NCBI GenBank assembly: GCA_036495095.1
Contig: DASXNK010000025.1
Span: 1-56,144 of the forward strand
Origin: Candidatus Dormiibacterota bacterium
Lineage (GTDB): Bacteria; Chloroflexota; Dormibacteria; Aeolococcales; Aeolococcaceae
Length of the DNA stretch: 56,144 nucleotides
Direction: 5' to 3'
The number at the start of each line of letters is the position of its first letter. Within the stretch, counting starts at the first letter, position 1. Below are positions 24,718-32,854 of the stretch, one piece after another. A program made the translations under genes and the position numbers. Below the pieces are notes generated by a model, which saw nothing but the letters and a program-made list of their open reading frames with translations, searched no databases and was not told where the DNA came from.

Positions 24718-26112
24718 GTGCCCGCGGGCCCGCTGAGGACCCGCGAGCTCACCCCCTGGCTGATCGGCGGGGTGGCCGCGGCGGTGCTCCTCGCGGTCGC
24801 CGCGCTGCGCTGGGCCACCTTCCACAGCACCGCCTACGACCTCGCGTTCTTCGACCAGGTGGTGTGGAACGCCTCGGTGGGGAACGGGCTGCGCTCCAGC
24901 TTCCTCGACTACGGCTTCTTCGGCCAGCACCTCGAGCCCGCCCTCCTGCTCCTGGTGCCGCTCTACCGGCTCCACCCCGGCCCGCTCTGGCTGCTCGGCG
25001 CCCAGTCGCTCGCCCTCGGCCTCGCGGTGGTGCCGCTGTGGGCGCTCGCCCGCGAGTGGCTCGGGACCCGGCGCGCGGCGCTCGCCGCCGTGGTCGCGTA
25101 CCTCCTCCAGGTGGGCCTCGCCCGGGCCGCTGGCTTCGACTTCCACACCGAGGCGCTGGCGGTGCCCTTCGTGTTCCTCGCCCTGCTCGGCGCGGCCCGG
25201 GGCAGCACCCCGATCCTCCTGCTCGCCGGCGCCGTCCCGCTGCTCTGCAAGGAGGACGGCGCCCTGGTGACCATCGGCGTCGGCCTGCTCGCGATGGCGG
25301 TGCACCGCCGCCGCGCCGGGCTGGTGCTCGCCGGCGGCGGGCTGGCGGCGGGGACGCTGGCCACGCTGGTGCTGATGCCCCGGCTTCGGGGCGGCGCCGC
25401 CGGCGACCTCATCGATCGCTACCGGTACATCGGCGCCACCCCGGCCGCGGTGGTGGCCCACCTGGTGACCTCCCCCCAGACCTGGCTCGGCCACCTGGTC
25501 TCCGCGCCCGCCGGGCCCGCGCTGCTGCTCGCCCTCGCCGGCGCCGGGCTGCTGCCGCTGCTGCGTCCCGCCGCCCTCGCCGCCTGCCTGCTGCCGCTGC
25601 TGCTCGCCCTGCTCGCCGCCGACCCGTTCCAGGGCGGGCTGCGCCTCCACTACGGGCTGCCCGCGGTGCCGCTGCTGGTCGCCGCCGCCCTGCTGGGGTG
25701 GCGCAGCCCGCGGGGCCGGAGGCTCGGCGCCGCCGCGCCCGCGCTGCTGGTCGGGGGCGCCGCCGCCACCTGGCTGCTGGCGGCGCCGCTGCCCTGGGGG
25801 CCCGGCCCCGACCGCATCGAGCTCGGCGGGCTCGATCGCGCCGCCGCCGCCGCCGCCGCGCTGGGGCGGATCCCGGCGGGGGCGCCGGTGGCCGCCACCG
25901 GGTCGCTGCTCACCCATCTCGCCGACCGGCCCGTGGTCCTCGAGCTGCCCGCCGGGGTCGGGGTCGCCTGGGTGGCGGTGGACGGGTCCGGGGTGCTGGG
26001 CTCGCAGAGCCGCGCCGCTGGCTACGACGCCGCCGTGGCGGCGCTCCCCGGGCGGGGCTACCGCCGCGTGGCCACCGGCGGCGGGGTGACGGTCTGGCAT
26101 CTCGGGGACTGA
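24718..26112 (+). CDS. DUF2079 polytopic membrane protein (GT-C-like)
   Basis: 464 residues from the GTG at 24718, about 10 membrane helices. The N-terminal YDLAFFDQVVWNASVGNGLR, FFGQHLEPALLLLVPLYRL and FDFHTEALAVPF are the hallmark of DUF2079. Its acidic/His loop residues resemble GT-C glycosyltransferases that use polyprenyl-phosphate sugars. The two upstream genes encode candidate sugar-loading enzymes, which fits a lipid-linked glycan role. The C-terminal region is a soluble domain of about 100 residues. A 14-bp hairpin directly follows the stop. Confidence 0.88.
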   Translation: MPAGPLRTRELTPWLIGGVAAAVLLAVAALRWATFHSTAYDLAFFDQVVWNASVGNGLRSSFLDYGFFGQHLEPALLLLVPLYRLHPGPLWLLGAQSLALGLAVVPLWALAREWLGTRRAALAAVVAYLLQVGLARAAGFDFHTEALAVPFVFLALLGAARGSTPILLLAGAVPLLCKEDGALVTIGVGLLAMAVHRRRAGLVLAGGGLAAGTLATLVLMPRLRGGAAGDLIDRYRYIGATPAAVVAHLVTSPQTWLGHLVSAPAGPALLLALAGAGLLPLLRPAALAACLLPLLLALLAADPFQGGLRLHYGLPAVPLLVAAALLGWRSPRGRRLGAAAPALLVGGAAATWLLAAPLPWGPGPDRIELGGLDRAAAAAAALGRIPAGAPVAATGSLLTHLADRPVVLELPAGVGVAWVAVDGSGVLGSQSRAAGYDAAVAALPGRGYRRVATGGGVTVWHLGD

Positions 26113-26142
26113 CGGCCGGCGTGGTCGCCCACGCCGGCCGTC
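26111..26142 (+). terminator. 14-bp perfect hairpin terminator after DUF2079 gene
   Basis: Arms 26111-26124 and 26129-26142 are exactly complementary (GACGGCCGGCGTGG and its complement) around TCGC. The arm begins inside the stop codon. TCTCCCCCCT follows, so the tail is pyrimidine-rich, not a T-run. A sister hairpin with nearly the same arms lies at 26962-26994. Confidence 0.7.
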
Positions 26143-26185
26143 TCCCCCCTCACGCGGAGCCCGTGCCCCCGAGGGGGCCGCGAGC

Positions 26186-26818
26186 TCAGTCGCCGCTGTT
26201 GTTGCCGCTGCCGACCAGCGTGCCGTTGATGTCGATGTTGTCGATGACCGCCAGGCCGGGCATGCCGCCGGCGGTGTCGGTGCCCTCGTCGAAGGTGATG
26301 TCCATCACCGACACGTGCTGCCCGGCGGGGATCGGCGGGAAGGTGTTGGCGCCGTTGGCCGGGTCGAAGCGCACCCGCGACCAGCCGGCCACCGGGGTGT
26401 TGGGGGTCACGGTGCCGTTGGTGCAGGCGCCCACGAAGTGCACGACGGTGGGATCCTCGACGGTGATCACGTCGAAGCGCGGAGCACCGCCGGAGCAGTG
26501 GCTGCCGTCGCGCACGTCGTAGCCGAGCTCGGTGAGCACGATGCCCTTGACGCCGCGGATGGTCGCGCCGGCCGCGGAGTTGGTGGCGGTGGGCGCGTTC
26601 TTCGACAGCAGGAGGCCCTTGCGGTTCTTCTTGCCGTTGTTGTCGTCCAGACCCAGGTTCTTGGTCCACTGCGAGGTGACGGTGTGGGTCTTGCCCGGGT
26701 CGTAGTTCGCGGCCTTGACCTCGAACTTCTTGCTGTCGGCGTTGGCGGCCTGCATGGCCCCGGTGGCGCCGACCGTTGCGGCGACGCCCGCAACGAAGAA
26801 CAGCTTGCTCAGTCTCAT
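26186..26818 (-). CDS. secreted protein of unknown function
   Basis: 210 residues from the ATG at 26818, preceded by AGGGAGAG. MRLSKLFFVAGVAATVGATG through AANA is a signal peptide of about 27 residues. The mature protein is beta-strand-like: a TVTSQWTKNLGLDDNNGKKN segment, GATIRGVKGIVLTELGYDVR, two Cys (SHCSGG, VGACTNG), and a C-terminal MDITFDEGTDTAGGMPG stretch. Strand-rich sequence with Asn/Gly/Thr turns suggests a secreted beta-sandwich. I recognise no family. It is transcribed alone; direct repeats and a hairpin lie upstream. Confidence 0.75.
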   Translation of the reverse strand: MRLSKLFFVAGVAATVGATGAMQAANADSKKFEVKAANYDPGKTHTVTSQWTKNLGLDDNNGKKNRKGLLLSKNAPTATNSAAGATIRGVKGIVLTELGYDVRDGSHCSGGAPRFDVITVEDPTVVHFVGACTNGTVTPNTPVAGWSRVRFDPANGANTFPPIPAGQHVSVMDITFDEGTDTAGGMPGLAVIDNIDINGTLVGSGNNSGD

Positions 26819-26905
26819 GAATCTCTCCCTTCCCCTGGCGCCCGGCTGGTGTCGCCGCCGCCGTTGACGGTGCTGAATGGAACGCGTCACACGCGCCCCA
26901 CAACT

Positions 26906-26960
26906 ACCTCCAACGGCGTGGGGAAAGAGTTCTTGCGGCACCTCCATCGGGTGTGGGGAA
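26906..26960. repeat. imperfect 20-bp direct repeat upstream of the secreted protein gene
   Basis: ACCTCCAACGGCGTGGGGAA (26906-26925) recurs at 26940-26960 as a close variant (ACCTCCATCGG, then GTGTGGGGAA). Starts are 34 bases apart. The pair sits about 90-140 bases upstream of the ATG at 26818, so it could be a regulator site. CCCCAC/GTGGGG also makes a short inverted repeat around the first copy. Confidence 0.5.
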
Positions 26961-26961
26961 C

Positions 26962-26994
26962 GACGGCCGGCGCGGGCTTGCCGCGCCGGCCGTC
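26962..26994. repeat. 14-bp GC hairpin related to the terminator at 26111
   Basis: Arms 26962-26975 and 26981-26994 pair perfectly (GACGGCCGGCGCGG) with a 5-base loop. Eleven bases of each arm and the following GTCTCCC match the hairpin at 26111-26142. The two hairpins bracket the secreted protein gene. No gene obviously ends here, so it may be a mobile hairpin repeat, not a terminator. Confidence 0.55.
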
Positions 26995-27019
26995 TCCCTC
27001 CCTGACAACCGTGACCGAC

Positions 27020-27071
27020 CGATCCCACGGGATCGTCCGTCAGCGGGGAGCTTCCTCAGACATGTTGAGGA
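27020..27071. promoter_or_regulatory. two inverted repeats in the 466-base gap upstream of the decarboxylase
   Basis: CGATCCC-AC-GGGATCG (27020-27035) and TCCTCA-N7-TGAGGA (27053-27071) are perfect inverted repeats in a region with no credible ORF. They may be operators or RNA stems. The rest of 26995-27200 shows nothing I can name. Confidence 0.35.
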
Positions 27072-27204
27072 CGAGGCTGTCATGAACGCGGGCAGCGTGA
27101 CGGCGCACCGTCCCACCCGCCCGGGCGGTGGCAGGCACCCGAGGTGCCGCCCGCATCGTGTCCAGTCCCTTCCTGCCGCGGCTCTCGCCCCGGCATCTGT
27201 CTGC

Positions 27205-27278
27205 CTGGGATCATATCCCAGCTTTCGCGGAATGGTACGGATCCGTGCATTCGCGTGCATTCGTGCGTTTTGTAGTCT
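27205..27278 (+). promoter_or_regulatory. decarboxylase promoter region: operator-like repeats and -10
   Basis: CTGGGAT-CAT-ATCCCAG (27205-27221) is a perfect 7-bp inverted repeat. CGTGCATTCG occurs twice in tandem (27244-27253, 27254-27263), one helical turn apart, just where a -35 box should be. TAGTCT (27273-27278) is a -10-like hexamer 6 bases before the GTG at 27285. There is no ribosome-binding site, so the mRNA is probably leaderless and the promoter regulator-dependent. Confidence 0.55.
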
Positions 27279-27284
27279 TCACCC

Positions 27285-28691
27285 GTGAGCCCCTCCCCGC
27301 GCCCCCCCGGTGGTGACGAGCTGGCGGGCTGGTGCGCCCGGGTGATCGCGGCGATGACCGCGTGGGAGGAGGGCTTCGGGCCGGCGCCCGGCCACCCCGC
27401 CCTCGAGCTCGGGTCCGCCCGGGTCGAGGCCCTGCTCGACGAGCTCACCACCCGGCTGCGCGACAACTACCCGTTCTTCCACCCTCGCTACGCCGGCCAG
27501 ATGCTGAAGCCGCCCCACCCCGCCGCGATCGCCGCCCACCTCGCCACCATGCTCGTCAACCCCAACAACCACGCCCTCGACGGCGGCCCGGCGACGGCGA
27601 GGATGGAGCGCGAGGCGGTGGCGATGCTCGCCGGCATGCTGCACCTTCCCGAGGACGGCCTCGGCCATCTCACCAGCAGTGGCACGGTGGCCAACCTCGA
27701 GGCCCTCTTCGTCGCCCGCGAGCTCCACCCCGGACGGGGGGTCGCCTGCAGCGAGGAGGCGCACTACACCCACCGTCGGATGTGCCACCTGCTCGGCATG
27801 GGCTGCGAGCCGGTCGCCGCCGACCCCGCCGGGCGCATCGACCTCGACGCCCTGGAGACGGTGCTGTGCACCGGCCGGGTCGGCACCGTGGTGCTGACCG
27901 CCGGCACCACCGGGCTCGGCGCGGTCGACCCCGTCGACGAGGCGCTCGTCCTCGCCCGCCGCCACGGGGTGCGGGTGCACGTCGACGCCGCCTACGGCGG
28001 TTTCTTCGCCATCCTCGCCTGGGCGGGCGACGCCGCGGTGCCGGTGGCGGCGCTGCGGGCGATCGGCGGCTGCGACTCCGTGGTGGTCGACCCCCACAAG
28101 CACGGGCTGCAGCCCTACGGGTGCGGGGCGGTGCTCTTCCGCGACGCCTCGGTGGCCCGGCTCTATGCGCACGACTCGCCCTACACCTACTTCACCGCCG
28201 CGGAGGGGCACCTCGGCGAGATCAGCCTGGAGTGCTCCCGGGCCGGCGCCGCGGCGGCGGCGCTCTGGCTCACCCTGCAGGCCTTCCCGCTCACCGCCGG
28301 CGGCCTCGGCGCGGTGCTCGCCGCCGGGCTGCGGGCGGCACGCCACTGGTGGGAGCTGCTCGGGGACTCGGAGACGCTGACCCCGGTGCTGCGTCCCGAG
28401 CTCGACATCGTCACCCTGGTGCCCCGCGCGCCACGCTCACTCTCCGCCCTCGACGCCGCCTGCCGGGCGATGCTCGAGGAGGGCATGGCCGGCCCCGACC
28501 CGGTCTTCCTCAGCCTGCTGCGCGTCGACGCGGGCCGTCTGCTCGCCGCGCTGCCGGGCCTGGCCCGCGACGCCGCCGCGGCCCGGGTGCTGCGCAGCGT
28601 GCTGATGAAGCCGGCGCACGAGCTCTGGGTGGAGCGGCTGCACGCGAGGGTGGAGGGGCTCGCCCTCAGCGCAGGCGGCGCCAGCAGGTGA
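27285..28691 (+). CDS. PLP-dependent decarboxylase/aminotransferase (group II decarboxylase-like)
   Basis: 468 residues from the GTG at 27285. The fold matches glutamate/aromatic amino acid decarboxylases: NYPFFHPRYAGQMLKPPHP, GHLTSSGTVANLEAL (phosphate-binding), VLTAGTTGLGAVDPVDE, HVDAAYGGFF, and the PLP lysine K272 in VVDPHKHGLQPYGCG. The amino acid used cannot be told; the SDPHK-type motif reads VDPHK. The start has no ribosome-binding site but a -10 hexamer 6 bases upstream. The 3-prime end overlaps the convergent methyltransferase gene by 26 bases. Confidence 0.9.
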   Translation: MSPSPRPPGGDELAGWCARVIAAMTAWEEGFGPAPGHPALELGSARVEALLDELTTRLRDNYPFFHPRYAGQMLKPPHPAAIAAHLATMLVNPNNHALDGGPATARMEREAVAMLAGMLHLPEDGLGHLTSSGTVANLEALFVARELHPGRGVACSEEAHYTHRRMCHLLGMGCEPVAADPAGRIDLDALETVLCTGRVGTVVLTAGTTGLGAVDPVDEALVLARRHGVRVHVDAAYGGFFAILAWAGDAAVPVAALRAIGGCDSVVVDPHKHGLQPYGCGAVLFRDASVARLYAHDSPYTYFTAAEGHLGEISLECSRAGAAAAALWLTLQAFPLTAGGLGAVLAAGLRAARHWWELLGDSETLTPVLRPELDIVTLVPRAPRSLSALDAACRAMLEEGMAGPDPVFLSLLRVDAGRLLAALPGLARDAAAARVLRSVLMKPAHELWVERLHARVEGLALSAGGASR

Positions 28692-29433
28692 GCACCGTCC
28701 GGTAGTTGAGACGGATGCTCCCGCCGAGCCGGTCGACGACGTCGCCGACCGCCTCGAGCAGGCGGGCCCGGTCGGCGTCGGGCAGCACCCGGTGATCGCT
28801 GTGGGTGCCGAGCAGCTCGAGCCAGCGCTCCCGCGAGTAGTCGCGCGCCCACTCGTAGGCGAAGGTCTCCGCGGGGCCGAAGGAGCCGGCCGTGGTGAGC
28901 GCCTCGTCGTGGCTGACGGCGCGCTGCGAGCCCATCGTGCCGAGCGGTGCGGAGCCCCCGCGCATCGCCGGGACCAGCCGCGAGTACACCTCGTCGAGGG
29001 CTGCCTGGGTCTCGGGATCGTGGGTGCCCCGGTTCCAGAAGAGGGCGAGCCGTGCCTCCGGACGCAGCGCCTGCGCCGCCGCCCGGGCGCCGCCGTGGGG
29101 GTCGACCCAGTGCCACGCCTGGCCGCACACGGCGAGGTCGAACCGGCGCCCGGCGGCATCCCAGTCCTCGAACCTGGACACCTCGACCTCGAGCCCGTGG
29201 GCGCGGGCGAGGGCCGCCATCCGCGGGTCGGGCTCGACCCCGAGCACCTCGCAGCCGCGCTCGACCAGCAGCCGGCCCGCCTTGCCGGTGCCGCAGCCGA
29301 CGTCGAGGACCTGGCGCGGGCCGGTGGAGACGAGCTCGTCGATCAGCGCCGTCGGGTACGAGGGCCGCTCGCGGTCGTAGGCGTCGGGGTCGTCACCGAA
29401 GGAGACGGCGCGGCGGCGGTCGTCGTGGAGCAC
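28666..29433 (-). CDS. class I SAM-dependent methyltransferase
   Basis: 255 residues from the GTG at 29433. YDRERPSYPTALIDELV is followed by motif I VLDVGCGTGKAGRLL, an acidic VLGVEPDPRMAALAR (motif II), and DLAVCGQAWHWVDPHGGARA, typical of Methyltransf_11 proteins. The C-terminal half (YEWARDYSRERWLELLGTHS) resembles small-molecule methyltransferases. Substrate unknown. It lies 12 bases upstream of nothing on its own strand; the decarboxylase gene runs into it from the other side. Confidence 0.9.
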   Translation of the reverse strand: MLHDDRRRAVSFGDDPDAYDRERPSYPTALIDELVSTGPRQVLDVGCGTGKAGRLLVERGCEVLGVEPDPRMAALARAHGLEVEVSRFEDWDAAGRRFDLAVCGQAWHWVDPHGGARAAAQALRPEARLALFWNRGTHDPETQAALDEVYSRLVPAMRGGSAPLGTMGSQRAVSHDEALTTAGSFGPAETFAYEWARDYSRERWLELLGTHSDHRVLPDADRARLLEAVGDVVDRLGGSIRLNYRTVLTCWRRLR

Positions 29434-29445
29434 CCCGCCATGGTG

Positions 29446-29994
29446 TCAGACGGCCGCGTCTCCGAGGTAGGCGGCGAACCCGGGCCAGCGCTCCACCATC
29501 TGGCGCTCCAGCTCCGGGGTGAGCGGCAGGTAGGTGCCGGACGCCTCGGCGACGACCCCGCCGCCGGAGAGCAGCAGCCGCCCCCTGGTGGTGATCACGC
29601 GGCGGCGCAGCCCGGTCATCCATCCCTCCACGCGCAGCGGCGTCCCCGCCGGCGCGGGTCCGCGGTAGCGCACCTCGAGGCGTGCGGTGACCGTCCACCG
29701 GCGCAGCAGCACGGTGCTGCGGCCCATGACGTCGTCGAGCACCGCCGAGACCAGGCCGCCGTGGGCGACGCCGGGGAAGCCGACGTGGAGCAGCGCGTCA
29801 GGGGTCCACTCGCCGGCCACGCGGTGGGGCGGCAGGCCGGAGCCGGGGTCGGCCTCGCCCTCGAGGCTCTCGAGCCGGTACTGGATCTGGAGGCCGTGAG
29901 GGTTGCGCAGACCGTGGACGAAGTTCAGCTGGAACTCGGTGCGATCGTTGAGCCAGGCGTCGTCGAGCAGGACCGGCGGCCGCGCCTCGCTCAG
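29446..29994 (-). CDS. hotdog-fold (PaaI-like) thioesterase with probable CTG start
   Basis: 182 residues. HVGFPGVAHGGLVSAVLDDVMG is the HGG helix of the PaaI/YbgC thioesterase group that hydrolyses acyl-CoA. LEVRYRGPAPAGTPLRVEGW continues the hotdog. No ATG, GTG or TTG is present in frame before conserved sequence. The first plausible codon is CTG at 29994, which overlaps the serS stop (CTGA) and has AGGAG 8 bases upstream. The frame upstream of it is just the shadow of serS. Translation is therefore probably coupled to serS from CTG. Confidence 0.75.
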   Translation of the reverse strand: MSEARPPVLLDDAWLNDRTEFQLNFVHGLRNPHGLQIQYRLESLEGEADPGSGLPPHRVAGEWTPDALLHVGFPGVAHGGLVSAVLDDVMGRSTVLLRRWTVTARLEVRYRGPAPAGTPLRVEGWMTGLRRRVITTRGRLLLSGGGVVAEASGTYLPLTPELERQMVERWPGFAAYLGDAAV

Positions 29995-31244
29995 GACAGC
30001 CGCTCCTGGCCGCCCATGTAGCCGCGGAGCACCTCGGGGACGAGGATCGACCCGTCCTCCTGCTGGTAGGTCTCGAGCACCGCGTCGAAGGTGCGCGGCA
30101 CCGCCAGGGCGCTGCCGTTGATGGTGTGGAGGAAGCGGGGCTTGGCCTGCGCCGCCGGCCGGTAGCGGATGTCGGCGCGACGCGCCTGGAAGTCCGCGAA
30201 GACGCTGCAGGAGGAGACCTCGAGCCAGCGCTCCATCCCCGGGCACCAGGCCTCGAGGTCGTACTTCTTCCACTGCGCGAAGCCCATGTCGCCGGTGCAC
30301 ATCAGCAGCACCCGGTAGTGGATCCCGAGGCCCTGCAGCACCGACTCGGCGTCGGCGACCAGGCCCTCGAGCTCGTCGAGCGAGCCGTCCGGCTCGACGA
30401 ACTTCACCAGCTCCACCTTGTCGAACTGGTGGAGGCGGATGTAGCCGCGGGTGTCCTTCCCCGCGGCGCCGGCCTCGCGGCGCCAGCACGGGGTGTAGGC
30501 GACGTGGCGGATCGGCAGCTGCTCGCCGTCGAGGATCTCCTCGCGGTAGAGGTTGGTGACCGGGACCTCGGCGGTGGGGATGAGGAACATGTCCCCGTCG
30601 GTGTGGAAGGCGTCGTCCTCGAACTTGGGTAGGTTGCCGGTGCCGACCATCGCCTCGCGGCGCACCAGATAGGGGGGCGCGATCTCGGTGTAGCCGTTGC
30701 GGGTTGTGGCCATGTCCAGCATGTACGTGACGAGCGCGCGCTGGAGGCGGGCGCCGTCGCCGCGCAGCACCGCGAAGCGCGCCCCGCTGATCTTGGCGGC
30801 GCGCTCGAAGTCGAAGATCCCCAGCCGGTCGCCGAGATCGTGGTGCGGCCTCGGGGTGAAGCTGAACTCGGCGGGCTCGCCCCAGGTGCGCACGGTGAGG
30901 TTGTCGGCGTCGCTGGTGCCCACCGGCACGCTGGGATGCGGCGGGTTCGGCACCACCAGCAGGAGGTCCTGGATCCGCGCCTCGAGGGTGCCCAGGGTCT
31001 CCTCGGCCTCCTGGATGCGGCGCTTGAACCCGGCCAGCCGCTCGCGCTGCTCGTCGGTCGGCCTCCCCCGGATCGCCTTGCTCTCACGGTTCTGCTCGGC
31101 GCGCAGCGCCTCCATCTCGGCGCGCAGGGCGCGGGCCTGCTCGTCGAGCTCGAGGATCTCGTCGACGGGGGCTGGCTCGCCCTTGAGGCGGGCCCCCTCG
31201 CGGATCAGCTCGGGCTCCTCGCGGATGCGCTGGAGGGCGATCAC
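29991..31244 (-). CDS. serS: seryl-tRNA synthetase
   Basis: 417 residues from the GTG at 31244, which overlaps the lysS stop (GTGA). It charges tRNA-Ser. The N-terminal coiled-coil arm spans about residues 30-100. Class II motif 2 is visible as CWRREAGAAGKDTRGYIRLH with HQFDKVELVK, and motif 3 as NGSALAVPRTFDAVLETYQQ with a PEVLRGYMGG ending. TAEVPVTNLYREEIL matches the serine pocket. Length is normal. It is the third gene of greA-lysS-serS-thioesterase. Confidence 0.97.
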   Translation of the reverse strand: MIALQRIREEPELIREGARLKGEPAPVDEILELDEQARALRAEMEALRAEQNRESKAIRGRPTDEQRERLAGFKRRIQEAEETLGTLEARIQDLLLVVPNPPHPSVPVGTSDADNLTVRTWGEPAEFSFTPRPHHDLGDRLGIFDFERAAKISGARFAVLRGDGARLQRALVTYMLDMATTRNGYTEIAPPYLVRREAMVGTGNLPKFEDDAFHTDGDMFLIPTAEVPVTNLYREEILDGEQLPIRHVAYTPCWRREAGAAGKDTRGYIRLHQFDKVELVKFVEPDGSLDELEGLVADAESVLQGLGIHYRVLLMCTGDMGFAQWKKYDLEAWCPGMERWLEVSSCSVFADFQARRADIRYRPAAQAKPRFLHTINGSALAVPRTFDAVLETYQQEDGSILVPEVLRGYMGGQERLS

Positions 31245-32806
31245 CTGGTCTCTCCGGTGGCCGGCGGCTGGGGGCGCATCGTGGGAAAGAGCAGCACGTC
31301 GCGGATGGTGGGGCTGTCGGTGAGCAGCATGACGAGCCGGTCGATGCCGATGCCCAGGCCGCCGGCCGGTGGCATGCCGGTCTCGATCGCCTCCAGGAAG
31401 TCCTCGTCGAGGGGCTGCGCCTCGGCGTCGCCGGCGGCGCGCTTGCGGGCCTGGTCCTCGAAGCGCGCTCGCTGGTCGATGGGGTCGTTGAGCTCGCTGA
31501 AGGCGTTGGCGAGCTCGCGGCCGGCGACGATCAGCTCGAAGCGCTCGGTGAAGCGGGGGTCGTCGGAGCGGCGCCGCGCCAGCGGAGAGACCTCGGCCGG
31601 GTAGTCGAGCACGAAGGTGGGGTCCCAGAGCGTCCCCTCGACCTGCTGCTCGTAGATCTCGAGGAGGATGCCGCCGGGGCCCGCGCCGGGCGGGGGCTCG
31701 ACCTCGAGGCGGCGGGCCTCGTCGAGCAGCGTCCCGGCGTCCCAGGCGGCGAGCGGGTCGAAGCCGCAGCGCTCGGCGACCAGGTCGACCATCCGCGCGG
31801 TGCGGAAGGGCGGGGTGAGGTCGAGCTCGCGGCCACCGAGCCGGCGCGCCAGCGGGTTCAGGCAGGGCGAGGAGCCGCCCTCCTCGGCGGGCTCCGGCTG
31901 CGCCCCGGCAGCGTGGGCGGCGTCGACCACGATCGCCTCGGCCAGCTCCCGCATCGTGGTGTAGTCACCGTACGCCTCGTAGGCCTCGAGCATCGTGAAC
32001 TCGGGGTTGTGGCGCGGCGAGAGCCCCTCGTTGCGGAAGACCCGGCCCATCTCGTAGACACGCCGGTAGCCGCCGACCAGCAGCCGCTTGAGGTGGAGCT
32101 CGATGGCGATGCGCAGGTACACGTCGGTGTGGAGCGCGTTCCAGTGGGTCGAGAACGGCTTCGCGCTGGCGCCGCCGGCGATCGGCTGGAGGATGGGCGT
32201 CTCGACCTCGAGGAAGCCGCGCCCGTCGAGGGTGGCGCGCACCGAGCGCACGATCGCGGAGCGGGTCGCGAAGTGGCGGCGCTGGCCGGCGTTGCTGAGC
32301 AGGTCGAGGTAGCGCCGCCGGTAGCGGGTCTCCTGGTCCTGGAGCCCGTGGAACTTCTCGGGCGGCGGCCGCAGCGCCTTGACCAGGAGCACGACCTCGT
32401 CGGCGAGCACGCTCGGCTCCCCCCGGCGGGTGCGGGTGAGCCGGCCGCGGACTCCGACGATGTCGCCGAGGTCGAGGCGGCGCACCACCTCCCACGCCCC
32501 CAGTCCGACCCGGTCGCGCGGGATCCAGAGCTGGAGGCGGCGGTCCTCGTCCTCGATGTGGGCGAAGGCGACCCCGCCGGAGGGACGCAGCTGCATCACC
32601 CTGCCGGCGACGGTGACCGCCGGGCCCTCGCGGGGCGCACCGCCCTCCGGGGCGGGTCCCGCGTCCGCCTCGAAGGCGGTGAGCTGCGCCAGGGCCCCGT
32701 CGAGGGTGGTGTCGGGACGGAAGTCGACGCCGTACGCGGGCACCCCCAGCGCCGCCAGCTCCTCGACCTTGCGCCGCCGCTCGGCGATCAGGTCCTGCTC
32801 AGCCAT
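31241..32806 (-). CDS. lysS: lysyl-tRNA synthetase, class II
   Basis: 521 residues from the ATG at 32806, preceded by AGAGGAAAG. It charges tRNA-Lys. The N-terminal OB-fold (AVTVAGRVMQLRPSGGVAFA, LQLWIPRD) is followed by RYRRRYLDLL. Motif 2 is RNEGLSPRHNPEFTMLE, and motif 3 is GGLGIGIDRLVMLLTDSPTI ending at VLLFPTMRP. A short non-conserved Pro/Glu-rich insert (about residues 300-320) is slightly unusual. It lies 48 bases after greA and overlaps serS. Confidence 0.97.
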   Translation of the reverse strand: MAEQDLIAERRRKVEELAALGVPAYGVDFRPDTTLDGALAQLTAFEADAGPAPEGGAPREGPAVTVAGRVMQLRPSGGVAFAHIEDEDRRLQLWIPRDRVGLGAWEVVRRLDLGDIVGVRGRLTRTRRGEPSVLADEVVLLVKALRPPPEKFHGLQDQETRYRRRYLDLLSNAGQRRHFATRSAIVRSVRATLDGRGFLEVETPILQPIAGGASAKPFSTHWNALHTDVYLRIAIELHLKRLLVGGYRRVYEMGRVFRNEGLSPRHNPEFTMLEAYEAYGDYTTMRELAEAIVVDAAHAAGAQPEPAEEGGSSPCLNPLARRLGGRELDLTPPFRTARMVDLVAERCGFDPLAAWDAGTLLDEARRLEVEPPPGAGPGGILLEIYEQQVEGTLWDPTFVLDYPAEVSPLARRRSDDPRFTERFELIVAGRELANAFSELNDPIDQRARFEDQARKRAAGDAEAQPLDEDFLEAIETGMPPAGGLGIGIDRLVMLLTDSPTIRDVLLFPTMRPQPPATGETR

Positions 32807-32854
32807 CTTTCCTCTGGGCGCTGGTCGACGACAGCCCTCTCGCTGGGGTGCGGA

